Shown here piece by piece: positions 23,164-31,600 of a stretch of 64,000 nucleotides of DNA. Source of the DNA: UBA6022 sp049295575 (lineage in GTDB: Bacteria; Patescibacteriota; Saccharimonadia; Saccharimonadales; Saccharimonadaceae); assembly GCA_049295575.1 (NCBI GenBank), contig JBAQQX010000001.1, positions 184,807 through 248,806 of the forward strand, in the 5' to 3' direction. The notes beneath the pieces were generated by a model. The model was not told where the DNA came from. It ran no database searches and was given only the letters and a program-made list of their open reading frames with translations. Each line of letters starts with the position of its first letter. Within the stretch, counting starts at the first letter, position 1. The position numbers and the translations under genes were made by a program.

Positions 23164-25425
23164 ATGATTCGTCAAGGAAAATATACTAAACGGTTAACTC
23201 TCCTACAGAAAACAAGGCGTTACGCCCGAAGGCGATGGACGTGGTTTAAGGGGTTGAGCAAGCCTAAAAAAGCCATAGTTATTGGTGGCCCGCTTCTTGC
23301 TTTTTTAATTCTGACCCCTCTTGTAACCTATGCTTATTTTGCGCGTGACATTGCTGACAAAGAACGGCTTATGAACCGCAATAACACAGGTATCGTATTG
23401 ATGGATAAAAATGGTGAGACATTTTATCGAACTGGACGAGCCGAGCACCGCGAAGAAGTAAGCCTCAATGCGATAGCAGATACGACTGAGGACGCGCTTG
23501 TCGCGTCGGAGGATAAGGGCTTTTATGAACATCCTGGCTTTTCGGTTGGAAGTATGCTTGGTGCGCTGTATGCCAACTTTACGTCTGGAGCAACCGCATA
23601 TGGAGGATCGACCCTTACGCAGCAATTGGCAAAGAATACGCTACTGAGCGACGACCGTAATTATTTGCGAAAGTATCAGGAGTTGTCCATATCAATCGCT
23701 ATCGAGCGCACTTATTCAAAAGATGAAATCTTGAGTATGTATTTAAACTCTGTTTATTACGGTGAAGGTGCATTCGGCATCGAAGACGCAGCCAAGACAT
23801 ATTTCAATAAATCACCCGCAGATCTAAGTCTGGCCGAGAGCGCAATGCTTATCGGAATTTTGCCGGCTCCGGCTAATTATTCACCGATTAGTGGCGATCC
23901 AGAACTTGCTAAAGAGCGTCAGGCGACAGTACTGACACGAATGGTTAATAATAAATTCATCACCGAGGATGACAAGGTGGCCGCTCTCGCTGAGCAGTTG
24001 GTTTATAGCGATGCTGAATCCCCAGAAACCTCGAATGTCGCGCCGCATTTTACAGAGATGGTGCTCAATGAGCTATATGAAAAATACGGAGAAGAACGTG
24101 TAACTCGTTCTGGCTATCAAGTGAAAACGACACTTGATCTTGGACTTCAGAAAAAAATGAACGAAAATATCGCCAGCCACATGGATCATATTCAGGCAAA
24201 CGGTGGATCAAATGCCAGTGGTATCGCAATTGATCCGGTTAGCGGAGAGATTCGCGCACTTGTAGGAAGCGCCGATTGGAACAATGAAACCTTTGGCAAG
24301 GTAAATATGGCGACTACTCCGCGTCAACCTGGATCGACGTTCAAGTCGATTTACTATGCCGACGGATTAGCACGCGGTGTTATTACGCCGGCGACAATCC
24401 TTAAGGATGAGGCGACGGACTTCGGTGGGTATACGCCACAAAATGCCACTCGAATGTATTATGGCAACGTTACTGTTCGCAGTGCGCTGGCTCGATCTTT
24501 GAATATTCCAGCCGTAAAGGTAATGCAGAAAGTTGGACTAGATACTACCGTCGCTACTGCTAAGAGGATGGGGATCACAACACTTAAGGACGGTACGGAC
24601 TACGGGCTGTCGCTTGCGATCGGGTCGGCTGAGGTGCCACTGATCGAAATGACTAATGCGTATGCCGCGTATGCGAACCAGGGTCAGCAGTTTAACACGA
24701 CGACTGTGCGCCAGATAAATAATAAGTTCAATGACAATATATTCAAAGCAAAAGAGACTAGCAAGGAGGTGATAAGTAAAGAAGGCGCCTATCTTATTTC
24801 AAATATTTTATCGGATACGAATGCGCGTGCGCCGATGTTCGGGAATGCTTTGACCGTTTCAAACCGTACCGCTGCCGTGAAGACTGGAACAACTGATGAT
24901 TCAAAGGATGCATGGACAATTGGTTACACGCCACAGATAGCTGTCGGTATTTGGGTGGGCAATAACGATAACGCGATTATGCAATCAGGCGGCTCTGATA
25001 TGGCAGGTCCTATCTGGATCAGTACGATGAAGGCGGCACTAGAGGGTGTAAATAATACTGAGTTTACCGTCCCGAGCGGTGTAGTTAAGCGAAATGTTTG
25101 TTCATCTAATGGTGGCCTAGCTAATACAGCAGGCAAGGGTGTGTATAGCGAGTATTTCTTAACATCAGCATTACCGACTACTAGCTGTACTGTAAACACG
25201 GAAGATGATGAGAAAAAAGCACGTGAAAAAGCAGAACAGGAGGCTAAGAAGCTAGAAGAGGAGGCCAAGAAGGCTGCCGAAAAAGCAGCTGACGAGGCTG
25301 CTAAAGAAGCAGAAGAAGAGGGTGCTGCGCCTCCTCCTGAAGAAGAGACTCCGACGGATGAAACAACCACACCTACCGATCCAACCACCCCTTCTGATCC
25401 AGGGTCTACACCGACTACGCCATAG
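23164..25425 (+). CDS. Class A penicillin-binding protein
   Basis: This 753-residue bifunctional enzyme polymerises glycan strands and cross-links peptidoglycan. After a basic cytosolic tail and one membrane helix (about 37-58) comes a GT51 domain with ASEDKGFYEHPG and GGSTLTQQLAKN. The transpeptidase domain has the serine motif STFK (in QPGSTFKS), SLN and KTGTT. After about residue 680 there is an Ala/Lys/Glu coiled coil (KKAREKAEQEAKK type) and a Thr/Pro/Asp-rich tail that should cross or span the wall. It sits between ruvC and ruvA with its own promoter and a terminator upstream, so the placement is not a coupled operon. Confidence 0.93.
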   Translation: MIRQGKYTKRLTLLQKTRRYARRRWTWFKGLSKPKKAIVIGGPLLAFLILTPLVTYAYFARDIADKERLMNRNNTGIVLMDKNGETFYRTGRAEHREEVSLNAIADTTEDALVASEDKGFYEHPGFSVGSMLGALYANFTSGATAYGGSTLTQQLAKNTLLSDDRNYLRKYQELSISIAIERTYSKDEILSMYLNSVYYGEGAFGIEDAAKTYFNKSPADLSLAESAMLIGILPAPANYSPISGDPELAKERQATVLTRMVNNKFITEDDKVAALAEQLVYSDAESPETSNVAPHFTEMVLNELYEKYGEERVTRSGYQVKTTLDLGLQKKMNENIASHMDHIQANGGSNASGIAIDPVSGEIRALVGSADWNNETFGKVNMATTPRQPGSTFKSIYYADGLARGVITPATILKDEATDFGGYTPQNATRMYYGNVTVRSALARSLNIPAVKVMQKVGLDTTVATAKRMGITTLKDGTDYGLSLAIGSAEVPLIEMTNAYAAYANQGQQFNTTTVRQINNKFNDNIFKAKETSKEVISKEGAYLISNILSDTNARAPMFGNALTVSNRTAAVKTGTTDDSKDAWTIGYTPQIAVGIWVGNNDNAIMQSGGSDMAGPIWISTMKAALEGVNNTEFTVPSGVVKRNVCSSNGGLANTAGKGVYSEYFLTSALPTTSCTVNTEDDEKKAREKAEQEAKKLEEEAKKAAEKAADEAAKEAEEEGAAPPPEEETPTDETTTPTDPTTPSDPGSTPTTP

Positions 25426-25452
25426 CAATAAGCTTTTTGCTAACAGGTATGG

Positions 25453-25458
25453 CATAAT
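25453..25458 (+). promoter_or_regulatory. ruvA -10 hexamer, leaderless geometry
   Basis: CATAAT ends 7 nt before ATG 25466, and no ribosome-binding site is present. It fixes the start of ruvA at 25466 rather than any upstream in-frame codon inside the PBP gene. Confidence 0.6.
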
Positions 25459-25465
25459 AGATACT

Positions 25466-26044
25466 ATGATTGCACATGTATCTGGAGTAGTGGCTGAAAA
25501 ATTTAACTCATCCGTAATTATTGACGTTCATGGCGTTGGCTATGAAATATCAGTCGCGAGCGGCGACTTCGAGCATGCCCTTCTAGATGAACAGGTGAAA
25601 TTCTATACCCATCACCATATTCGCGAACAGTCCCAGGAGCTTTTTGGTTTCACCAGCCTGGCCGCGAAAAAGTTATTTGAAATGCTAATTACTGTTCAGG
25701 GAGTTGGCCCAAAAGCCGCACTGGCTATTTTAAGTCTTGATGAGAGTGAAGTTGTGCGTAATGCGATCGCCAATAGTGATGCCGCGTATATCACCAAGGC
25801 GAGCGGAGTAGGTAAGAAAACAGCCGAGCGTGTCGTCGTTGATCTTTCCGATAAAGTTGGCATGCCGCTTTATTACGACAATAAAACGGCTACGGGTATG
25901 ACTCAGCCGATCTCTCATAGTGATGAAGCGCTCGAAGCACTAATGGCTCTAGGCTATAGTCTTAACGACGCAACCCGTGCTCTCGAGGGTGTATCAACCG
26001 AGCTTTCGACAGCCGATCGTGTAACGCAGGCACTCAAAAGTTAA
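25466..26044 (+). CDS. ruvA: Holliday junction helicase subunit RuvA
   Basis: This 192-residue protein binds Holliday junctions as a tetramer and loads RuvB. It starts MIAHVSGVV, has the OB domain, two helix-hairpin-helix motifs (VQGVGPKAALAIL and ASGVGKKTAERVVVDL), and the C-terminal RuvB-contact domain ending in TQALKS. Upstream in-frame codons would lie within the PBP gene; the start chosen here matches the family and the promoter. ruvB follows after 59 bp. Confidence 0.95.
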   Translation: MIAHVSGVVAEKFNSSVIIDVHGVGYEISVASGDFEHALLDEQVKFYTHHHIREQSQELFGFTSLAAKKLFEMLITVQGVGPKAALAILSLDESEVVRNAIANSDAAYITKASGVGKKTAERVVVDLSDKVGMPLYYDNKTATGMTQPISHSDEALEALMALGYSLNDATRALEGVSTELSTADRVTQALKS

Positions 26045-26070
26045 GCTCTAGCACTATGATAACTGACGCT

Positions 26071-26092
26071 CCAGCTCTTGAGCTGGTATACT
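26071..26092 (+). promoter_or_regulatory. ruvB promoter with a perfect inverted repeat
   Basis: CCAGCT-CTTG-AGCTGG (26071-26086) abuts TATACT (26087-26092), and TGG of its second arm makes an extended -10. ATG 26104 follows 11 nt later. The repeat could be an operator for a repressor or a short hairpin after ruvA. Confidence 0.5.
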
Positions 26093-26103
26093 AGTAATAG
26101 ATT

Positions 26104-27129
26104 ATGGCTGTAGAACGAATAGTTGATACAAGCACTCACGACGAAGACGGCGATGAGCAGCAGATTGAAGTGACCCTTCGACCGCAAACATTTGCGGATT
26201 ATATTGGGCAGGATCGATTGAAGCGTAACCTAAAGCTGGCAATTGATGCTGCTAAGGCTCGAAGCGAACCGGTTGATCACGTACTTTTGTATGGTCCTCC
26301 GGGACTTGGCAAAACGACGATGGCAACTGTCATTGCTAATGAGATGGGTAAAAGTATCCGAGTTACGGCCGGTCCGGCAATCGAACGAGCTGGCGACCTC
26401 GCAAGTATCCTTACTAATCTCGGGGACGGCGATATTTTGTTTATCGATGAGATTCATCGCCTTTCACGTGCAGTAGAAGAGGTGCTGTATAGCGCCATGG
26501 AAGATTTCAAGCTCGACATCGTAATCGGTAAGGGCCCTGCAGCGCGTAGTGTGCGACTTGACCTACCAAAGTTCACTGTCATTGGCGCAACTACCCGAAC
26601 TGGCGCACTAGCAGCACCGTTACGCGACCGTTTTGGCCTCATTCATCGCTTGGAATTCTACACTACTGATGAGATTGGGCAGATTATTACGCGGGCAAGC
26701 TCGATCCTTGAGAGTTCGATTCATCCTGAGGCGTCTTTAATGCTATCAACGCGCGCACGCTTAACGCCACGTATTGCCAATCGACTTTTAAAACGCGTCC
26801 GTGACTATGCTGATGTTAACGGAGACGGTATTATTGATCGCGTTACGACCACGAAGGCATTAGAGCTTCTGGAAGTTGATGAGCTCGGACTCGATCCGGC
26901 TGATCGTAACCTACTTCTTAGTATTATTGATAACTACGGTGATAATCCGGTTGGGCTTAATACGATCGCAGCACTGACGGGAGATGAAGCGACGACGATT
27001 GAAGATTTTTATGAACCGTATCTACTTCAGCTAGGTTTTATCGAGCGTACTCCGCGTGGACGTCGCGTTACGGCAAAGGCGTACAAGCATCTTGGCAAAG
27101 CGTATCCATTAACTGAAGTAACCGCATAA
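26104..27129 (+). CDS. ruvB: Holliday junction branch-migration ATPase RuvB
   Basis: This 341-residue AAA+ motor drives branch migration with RuvA. Visible motifs are Walker A (GPPGLGKTT), Walker B with DEIHRLSR, sensor 1 in TVIGATTRTG, the arginine finger region LRDRFGL, and the C-terminal winged-helix domain (GFIERTPRGRRVT). The length matches the family. Confidence 0.97.
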   Translation: MAVERIVDTSTHDEDGDEQQIEVTLRPQTFADYIGQDRLKRNLKLAIDAAKARSEPVDHVLLYGPPGLGKTTMATVIANEMGKSIRVTAGPAIERAGDLASILTNLGDGDILFIDEIHRLSRAVEEVLYSAMEDFKLDIVIGKGPAARSVRLDLPKFTVIGATTRTGALAAPLRDRFGLIHRLEFYTTDEIGQIITRASSILESSIHPEASLMLSTRARLTPRIANRLLKRVRDYADVNGDGIIDRVTTTKALELLEVDELGLDPADRNLLLSIIDNYGDNPVGLNTIAALTGDEATTIEDFYEPYLLQLGFIERTPRGRRVTAKAYKHLGKAYPLTEVTA

Positions 27130-27135
27130 TAAAGT

Positions 27136-27144
27136 TGGTATAAT
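27136..27144 (+). promoter_or_regulatory. Extended -10 promoter of the PH-domain gene
   Basis: TGG-TATAAT ends 6 nt before ATG 27151, with no ribosome-binding site. Confidence 0.65.
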
Positions 27145-27150
27145 AATACT

Positions 27151-27921
27151 ATGCAACCAAAACAGCCTTCTCAACCTCCTCAAGATTATAATCAGCCTGT
27201 CGCTTACGACGCTGAAGGCCGCCCGCTGTATGCTCATCCGCCAGTCCCAGGGGCAGCTCCTGCTCAAGCTCCTGCGGTAGCGCCTCAAATTGTCCATGTT
27301 TCACGTGCGGTTGAGCCAGTTAAATATGATATAAGCCCCGAAGTGAAAACTAAGCACGATGCTTCGGTACGACAATACCCATTTTTAAATCTTAGCGACG
27401 CCGAGTATATTCTTAGTGCCGTCCGTCGGCACCCGATCGGCTTAGTCGGTCCTGTGGCGATCACGGTATTTTTAATCAGTATGCTGCTATTAGTTCTATT
27501 TAATTACACTAGTATTGCCGAGAGCAGTACAACATTCGCCCTTCCGCCGGTGCAAGATGTATTTTTCCCACTCATGGCACTGATTATAGCGGTTGCATTT
27601 GGTGGTTTTGCGGTGATTTATGTATACCTTGCCAATAAGTTTTTTTTGACAAACGAAAGTGTTATTCAGGAAGTTCAATTTACTTTGTTTTCTCGCCACG
27701 AGCAAACTGTTAGTTTGGGTAATATCGAAGACGCTAGCTTCCGTCAGGAAGGAATGCTTCAAAGTATACTTAACTATGGTTCAATCCGTCTATCGACCGA
27801 GGGCGATGAAACTACCTACCGTTTTAAATATGTTGCTAATCCAAAAGAGCAGATTGCGTTACTGAATAATGCAGTTGAAGCTTTCAAGCATGGTCGTCCA
27901 GTCGGTACAGACGAAAGTTAG
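27151..27921 (+). CDS. Membrane protein with bacterial PH domain (bPH2)
   Basis: This 256-residue protein starts with a Pro/Gln/Ala-rich cytosolic tail (about 1-60). Two membrane helices follow (about 99-118 and 131-156), then a domain resembling bPH2 (DUF304): KFFLTNESVIQEV, TVSLGNIEDASF and LLNNAVEAF. Such proteins are poorly characterised, and some are linked to membrane stress. It follows ruvB by 21 bp but has its own promoter. The stop overlaps the convergent pseudopilin gene by 4 bp (TTAG). Confidence 0.75.
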   Translation: MQPKQPSQPPQDYNQPVAYDAEGRPLYAHPPVPGAAPAQAPAVAPQIVHVSRAVEPVKYDISPEVKTKHDASVRQYPFLNLSDAEYILSAVRRHPIGLVGPVAITVFLISMLLLVLFNYTSIAESSTTFALPPVQDVFFPLMALIIAVAFGGFAVIYVYLANKFFLTNESVIQEVQFTLFSRHEQTVSLGNIEDASFRQEGMLQSILNYGSIRLSTEGDETTYRFKYVANPKEQIALLNNAVEAFKHGRPVGTDES

Positions 27922-28310
27922 TTTGAACGATTTGACTTAACAAAGTCAGATTCGTTTTCGAGCGTTGTGCGAAGGCTGTACCCCTTACACTTGTCGTCTG
28001 TGCAGTTAAGGGGTTCATAGCGATAGTTTGAGGCACTGTTGCCTAGTTTTACGCCGAATGGGTCAGTGAAGAGCTCTGAGGGTACAGTGGTAAGCGTTTT
28101 CTCATCTATCGTAGAGGGATAGAAGCCGTTTTTTGTGTGGAATGATTCTTCGAGACCATAGTAGATTGTATTGATAGCGATCTTGCGCTGCTCATCGCGA
28201 CTAGCAATTTGAAGATTATTTTTCTGGATAAAGAAAAGCGTACCAATAAGCGTAAGGAATACGATAGTAACGAGTAGTTCAATAATAGTGAATCCGTGAG
28301 CGCGCTTCAT
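27918..28310 (-). CDS. Minor pilin or pseudopilin
   Basis: This 130-residue protein has a six-residue basic leader ending in Gly and the prepilin signal HGFTIIELLVTIVFLTLIGTLFF, so cleavage should fall after Gly7. The mature domain has two Cys (CTDDKC) near the C terminus. It differs from the three other pilins of the window in its hydrophobic helix, so a minor or priming subunit is likely. No neighbouring pilus gene is in the same operon; recA lies divergently 70 bp away. Confidence 0.82.
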   Translation of the reverse strand: MKRAHGFTIIELLVTIVFLTLIGTLFFIQKNNLQIASRDEQRKIAINTIYYGLEESFHTKNGFYPSTIDEKTLTTVPSELFTDPFGVKLGNSASNYRYEPLNCTDDKCKGYSLRTTLENESDFVKSNRSN

Positions 28311-28344
28311 TAGCCTTATTATAGCAAATTTCGCCCAGGGAACG

Positions 28345-28350
28345 TATAAT
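28345..28350 (+). promoter_or_regulatory. recA -10 hexamer
   Basis: TATAAT is followed by a leader of about 24 nt containing GAGAGGGG before ATG 28381. A single GAAC lies just upstream, but no full LexA-type palindrome is visible. Confidence 0.55.
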
Positions 28351-28380
28351 GGAAATAGATTTTAAGAGAGGGGACTGACT

Positions 28381-29421
28381 ATGGCAGCGAAAAAGTCTGA
28401 AAAAGAACCTATCGGCGTTAAACCGGTAGCAAGTGAGGGAAAGTTAAAAGCACTGGGGCTTGCTCAGGAACAGATTAATAAACAGTTTGGTGATGGCGCA
28501 ATCCGTCGTCTTGGAGATACTAAAACAGTCGATGTCGAACTTGTATCTTCTGGCGCGCTATCTTTGGACTTGGCGCTTGGTGGTGGCTACCCTCGAGGTC
28601 GCATCATTGAAATTTATGGCCCTGAGAGTTCAGGTAAGACTACACTTACGTTGCATGCTATCGCTGAGATTCAGAAGCAGGGTGGCACGGCGGCCTTTAT
28701 TGACGCCGAGCATGCACTAGATCCAGCGTATGCACGTAAGCTAGGTGTTGATACCGATAACCTCCTGGTGTCACAACCGGATAATGGTGAGCAGGCGCTT
28801 GAAATTGCGGAGACGCTTGTTCGTTCAAACGCCGTTGATCTTGTAGTGGTCGACTCTGTTGCTGCACTTGTGCCGCAGGCAGAGATTGACGGGGACATGG
28901 GCGACAGCCACATGGGCTTGCAAGCTCGTTTGATGAGCCAGGCGCTACGTAAGCTGACGGGTATTATCAATAAGAGCAAGACGACAGTCATCTTCATTAA
29001 TCAGATTCGTATGAAAATTGGTGTTATGTTCGGTAATCCTGAGACAACTACCGGTGGTAATGCGTTGAAGTTTTACGCATCTGTTCGTCTTGATATCCGC
29101 CGTACTGGCCAGATTAAGAATGGCGAAGAGATTATTGGCAACAGGACGAAGGTGAAGGTAGTAAAGAATAAGATTGCTCCTCCATTCCGCGTAGCTGAAT
29201 TCGATATTATGTACAACGAAGGTATTTCAAAGACGGGTGACGTGCTTGATCTTGCGGTTCTTCATGACATTGTCGGTAAAGCTGGTGCATGGTTTGATTA
29301 TGCTGATGCAAAAATCGGCCAAGGTCGTGAAGCAAGTAAGGCGTATCTCAAAGAGAATCCTGAAGTGTTGGCTGAAATTGACGCTAAGGTACGCGCTAAG
29401 GTTGCGGAAGCCGAAGCGTAG
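28381..29421 (+). CDS. recA: Recombinase RecA
   Basis: This 346-residue ATPase forms filaments on single-stranded DNA for strand exchange and the SOS co-protease role. Walker A is GPESSGKTT; the region KTTVIFINQIRMKIGVMFGNPETTTGGNAL holds the L2 loop and switch residues. The C-terminal domain is standard and acidic. A ribosome-binding site (GAGGGG) is present. A strong bidirectional terminator follows, so recX is not in its transcript. Confidence 0.98.
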   Translation: MAAKKSEKEPIGVKPVASEGKLKALGLAQEQINKQFGDGAIRRLGDTKTVDVELVSSGALSLDLALGGGYPRGRIIEIYGPESSGKTTLTLHAIAEIQKQGGTAAFIDAEHALDPAYARKLGVDTDNLLVSQPDNGEQALEIAETLVRSNAVDLVVVDSVAALVPQAEIDGDMGDSHMGLQARLMSQALRKLTGIINKSKTTVIFINQIRMKIGVMFGNPETTTGGNALKFYASVRLDIRRTGQIKNGEEIIGNRTKVKVVKNKIAPPFRVAEFDIMYNEGISKTGDVLDLAVLHDIVGKAGAWFDYADAKIGQGREASKAYLKENPEVLAEIDAKVRAKVAEAEA

Positions 29422-29438
29422 CAAAGAAGCTACGTGAA

Positions 29439-29464
29439 AATACCCCGCCGATTGGCGGGGTATT
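29439..29464. terminator. Bidirectional terminator between recA and the 29482 gene
   Basis: AATACCCCGCC and GGCGGGGTATT form a perfect 11-bp stem with a GATT loop. TTTTT follows on the plus strand and A-rich sequence precedes it, so it can also end the convergent minus-strand gene. Confidence 0.9.
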
Positions 29465-29481
29465 TTTTATACGTCGTCGTG

Positions 29482-30033
29482 TTATTGTTTCGAGTCGGCT
29501 TCTGCTTGATCTTTCCAGGCAAACCACCAAAGGATACCAAAGACGATACTTACGACAGCTGCTACACCCATGGCAATATAGAATGTGCTGGTCGAAAAGG
29601 CAACGATAAAGTCGCGGCTGAGGCCACTGTCGGTTTTTGTAGCTTCTTCGAGAGTTGCGTTTGTTATTTGTTTTATCGTGCTTTCGCTGAAAATAAAGCT
29701 AGCGACGATAGTGAGGAGTGTTGCTGCGTATGTGCTTAGCTTTAGCCAAAGACCAGCTATCTGTTTCCGCCACAGTAGAACAAGCGCGATGATTGCCGCT
29801 GGCAAGATGATGAATGTGCCGACTAAGCTTATAATTGAGCCTGCGGGATCCGATTGCAGTTCATTAATGACTTGTGGGGTACGTAGAACTTCAGAGAGGC
29901 CTAAAACAGTACCAATAGTACTGAGAACTAACATCACTTGGTAGAACTTCGTGTAGCGTGATTGTCGATAGAGAGGCGCCGTGAGCGGTGCTGCCGAAGG
30001 ATTAGAGGAGTCTGGTTGTTTATCTGTTTTCAT
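29482..30033 (-). CDS. Four-helix membrane protein
   Basis: This 183-residue protein has a polar N-terminal tail, then four hydrophobic segments (about 31-47, 66-87, 94-115, 147-170) and a charged end. The family is not recognised. The minus-strand TATAAT at 30045-30040 ends 6 nt before the start and overlaps the recX promoter, so the gene is probably leaderless and expressed in competition with, or together with, recX. Confidence 0.65.
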   Translation of the reverse strand: MKTDKQPDSSNPSAAPLTAPLYRQSRYTKFYQVMLVLSTIGTVLGLSEVLRTPQVINELQSDPAGSIISLVGTFIILPAAIIALVLLWRKQIAGLWLKLSTYAATLLTIVASFIFSESTIKQITNATLEEATKTDSGLSRDFIVAFSTSTFYIAMGVAAVVSIVFGILWWFAWKDQAEADSKQ

Positions 30034-30039
30034 ATCTCG

Positions 30040-30047
30040 ATTATACT
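30040..30047. promoter_or_regulatory. Overlapping divergent -10 elements (recX and 29482 gene)
   Basis: ATTATACT contains TATAAT on the minus strand (30045-30040) and TATACT on the plus strand (30042-30047), overlapping by 4 bp. Each ends 6 nt before its own ATG (30033 and 30054). This is the symmetric arrangement known to support divergent transcription. Confidence 0.65.
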
Positions 30048-30053
30048 AGAGAT

Positions 30054-30698
30054 ATGCAGATTACCGCTATTACGGCACAACAGAAAGATAAGAATCGTGT
30101 CAACGTGATGGTTGATGGTAAGTATCGCTTTTCACTCGATGTATTTCAGTATGCCGATCTTGGGCTAAAGGTAGGGCAAGAGTATAGCGACGATGAGCTC
30201 ACAGCCCTAGAGCAAGAAAGTACATTCGGTAAAGTATACGTCCGCGCACTGGAGTACTGCCTGATGCGTCCTCATAGTGCAAAAGAGGTGCGCGATTACC
30301 TATACAGAAAAACACGCGATACGCGTACGAAGACAGGGGACGTTAAAAAAGGTATTTCGCCAGAGGTGACCGCACGCGTGTTCGATCGTTTAGTTGAGAA
30401 AGGATACATAGATGATGAAAAGTTTACGCGCTACTGGGTAGAGAATCGAAGTCTTACGAAGGGGGCAAGCCACCGAAAACTGCAGGCGGAGCTACGGGCT
30501 AAAGGGGTAGAATCGACAACTATTGAACGTTTTTTGAGTGAAACCGAACGTAGTGATAGTGATGAGTTGAAAAAAATTGTCGCAAAAAAGCAGGCTCGCT
30601 ATCCGGACCGACAGAAATTTATGCAATACTTAGCGCGTCAAGGCTTCTCATACGATGATATATCGTCAGTACTCAGTGACGATGGTCACGACAATTAG
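30054..30698 (+). CDS. recX: RecA regulator RecX
   Basis: This 214-residue protein has the RecX helical repeats: ALEYCLMRPHSAKEVRDYL, VFDRLVEKGYIDDEKFTRYW and a third repeat (FMQYLARQGFSYDDISSVL). RecX usually blocks RecA filament growth. It is separated from recA by a convergent gene and a terminator, so it has its own promoter. ATG 30054 lies 6 nt after TATACT, which supports a leaderless start. The C-terminal tail is acidic (SDDGHDN). Confidence 0.92.
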   Translation: MQITAITAQQKDKNRVNVMVDGKYRFSLDVFQYADLGLKVGQEYSDDELTALEQESTFGKVYVRALEYCLMRPHSAKEVRDYLYRKTRDTRTKTGDVKKGISPEVTARVFDRLVEKGYIDDEKFTRYWVENRSLTKGASHRKLQAELRAKGVESTTIERFLSETERSDSDELKKIVAKKQARYPDRQKFMQYLARQGFSYDDISSVLSDDGHDN

Positions 30699-30702
30699 CT
30701 AA

Positions 30703-31287
30703 TTAGCTTTGGTGAGTAGTCGTGGCTTCTGGCTGGGGTGAATTTCCGCGAAACGGATTACTGTAGCTTCGGATCGCTTGGGTTACGGGCTCGTGGGCAT
30801 CATTTTGAGCCGAGCGTACGATTATAGTTGTATCGTTGATTTCTATAATTTGTGAGCGGTGAATTAGTAATTCTGTGTCACCAAAACTTCTAAGCAGTGG
30901 TCTTTTTACATTGAGCTGTTCAATCACAAAGCTGGTTGCCTCGATTGTATATGCTGCAACCTTGCCGAGTTTATGTTTTTTATCGTCAATAACAGTAAGG
31001 CCAATGAGATCGAAGTGTAGATCATAAACAGATTGAATTTTAATTACTTCATCCGGTGTGATGAATTCGTCACTAGAGTCTACGATCATGCCAATGTCAC
31101 TAAGCTCACGAATGTCCACGATTCGCAGTAGTGATGGCTGGCGATCAAGTAACGGGCCGGACAGCTCGTACGCGACGATAGTGAGATTGCGAGGATCAAT
31201 GATGGCTTTGGCGGTACGCGCCAGCGCGGTGCCGGTCTGTAGTCCCATGATGGGGGTGCCGATAAGTCGAGAGCCGATAAGTAGCAT
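30703..31287 (-). CDS. PRC-barrel domain protein
   Basis: This 194-residue protein contains two PRC-barrel-like units (about 6-80 and 88-155); the first starts LIGTPIMGLQTGTALARTAKAIIDP and the second has GLTVIDDKKHKLGKVAAYTIE. PRC-barrels bind RNA-processing or photosynthetic partners; here the partner is unknown. A minus-strand TATACT ends 6 nt before the start, so it is likely leaderless and independent of the pilus operon that precedes it. Confidence 0.75.
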   Translation of the reverse strand: MLLIGSRLIGTPIMGLQTGTALARTAKAIIDPRNLTIVAYELSGPLLDRQPSLLRIVDIRELSDIGMIVDSSDEFITPDEVIKIQSVYDLHFDLIGLTVIDDKKHKLGKVAAYTIEATSFVIEQLNVKRPLLRSFGDTELLIHRSQIIEINDTTIIVRSAQNDAHEPVTQAIRSYSNPFRGNSPQPEATTTHQS

Positions 31288-31314
31288 AGTTATAGTATAA
31301 GCGTTTTTTACGTT

Positions 31315-31596
31315 CTACTCAACAAACGGATTAATGCGACCGGTTGGAAATGACATTGTTTCTGGTACGTCTTCGATAGTTTTGAGCTGATCGACACGAT
31401 CGATAGTCGCTTGATCAAAAGTCGTATTGATACCGGCACTCTCGGTTGACTGAGACGATGTCATTAGGATGTTATTGAGCAGGAGAATTGCCACGGCCAT
31501 GCCACCGAGTACTACTAATGAGAAAGTAATCACATGGTAGCGGTGAAAGAAGTTCGAGATTAACTTTGGAAGTCCGTTAAGAGATATGTTATTCAT
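31315..31596 (-). CDS. Small single-pass protein, PilP-like by position
   Basis: This 93-residue protein has one membrane helix (about 24-45) and a short extracytoplasmic tail ending in GRINPFVE. Position (immediately after pilO in the pil operon) and the ending GRxNPF, which resembles PilP/secretin-associated proteins, suggest a reduced PilP-like partner. Membership in the PilP family is inferred, because the full lipoprotein layout is absent and no outer membrane is expected. Confidence 0.6.
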   Translation of the reverse strand: MNNISLNGLPKLISNFFHRYHVITFSLVVLGGMAVAILLLNNILMTSSQSTESAGINTTFDQATIDRVDQLKTIEDVPETMSFPTGRINPFVE

Positions 31597-31600
31597 AATG

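Noticed and set aside
28336..28360. LexA-type box before recA
   Set aside because: There is a single GAAC without a second arm at the right spacing, so no palindrome supports it.
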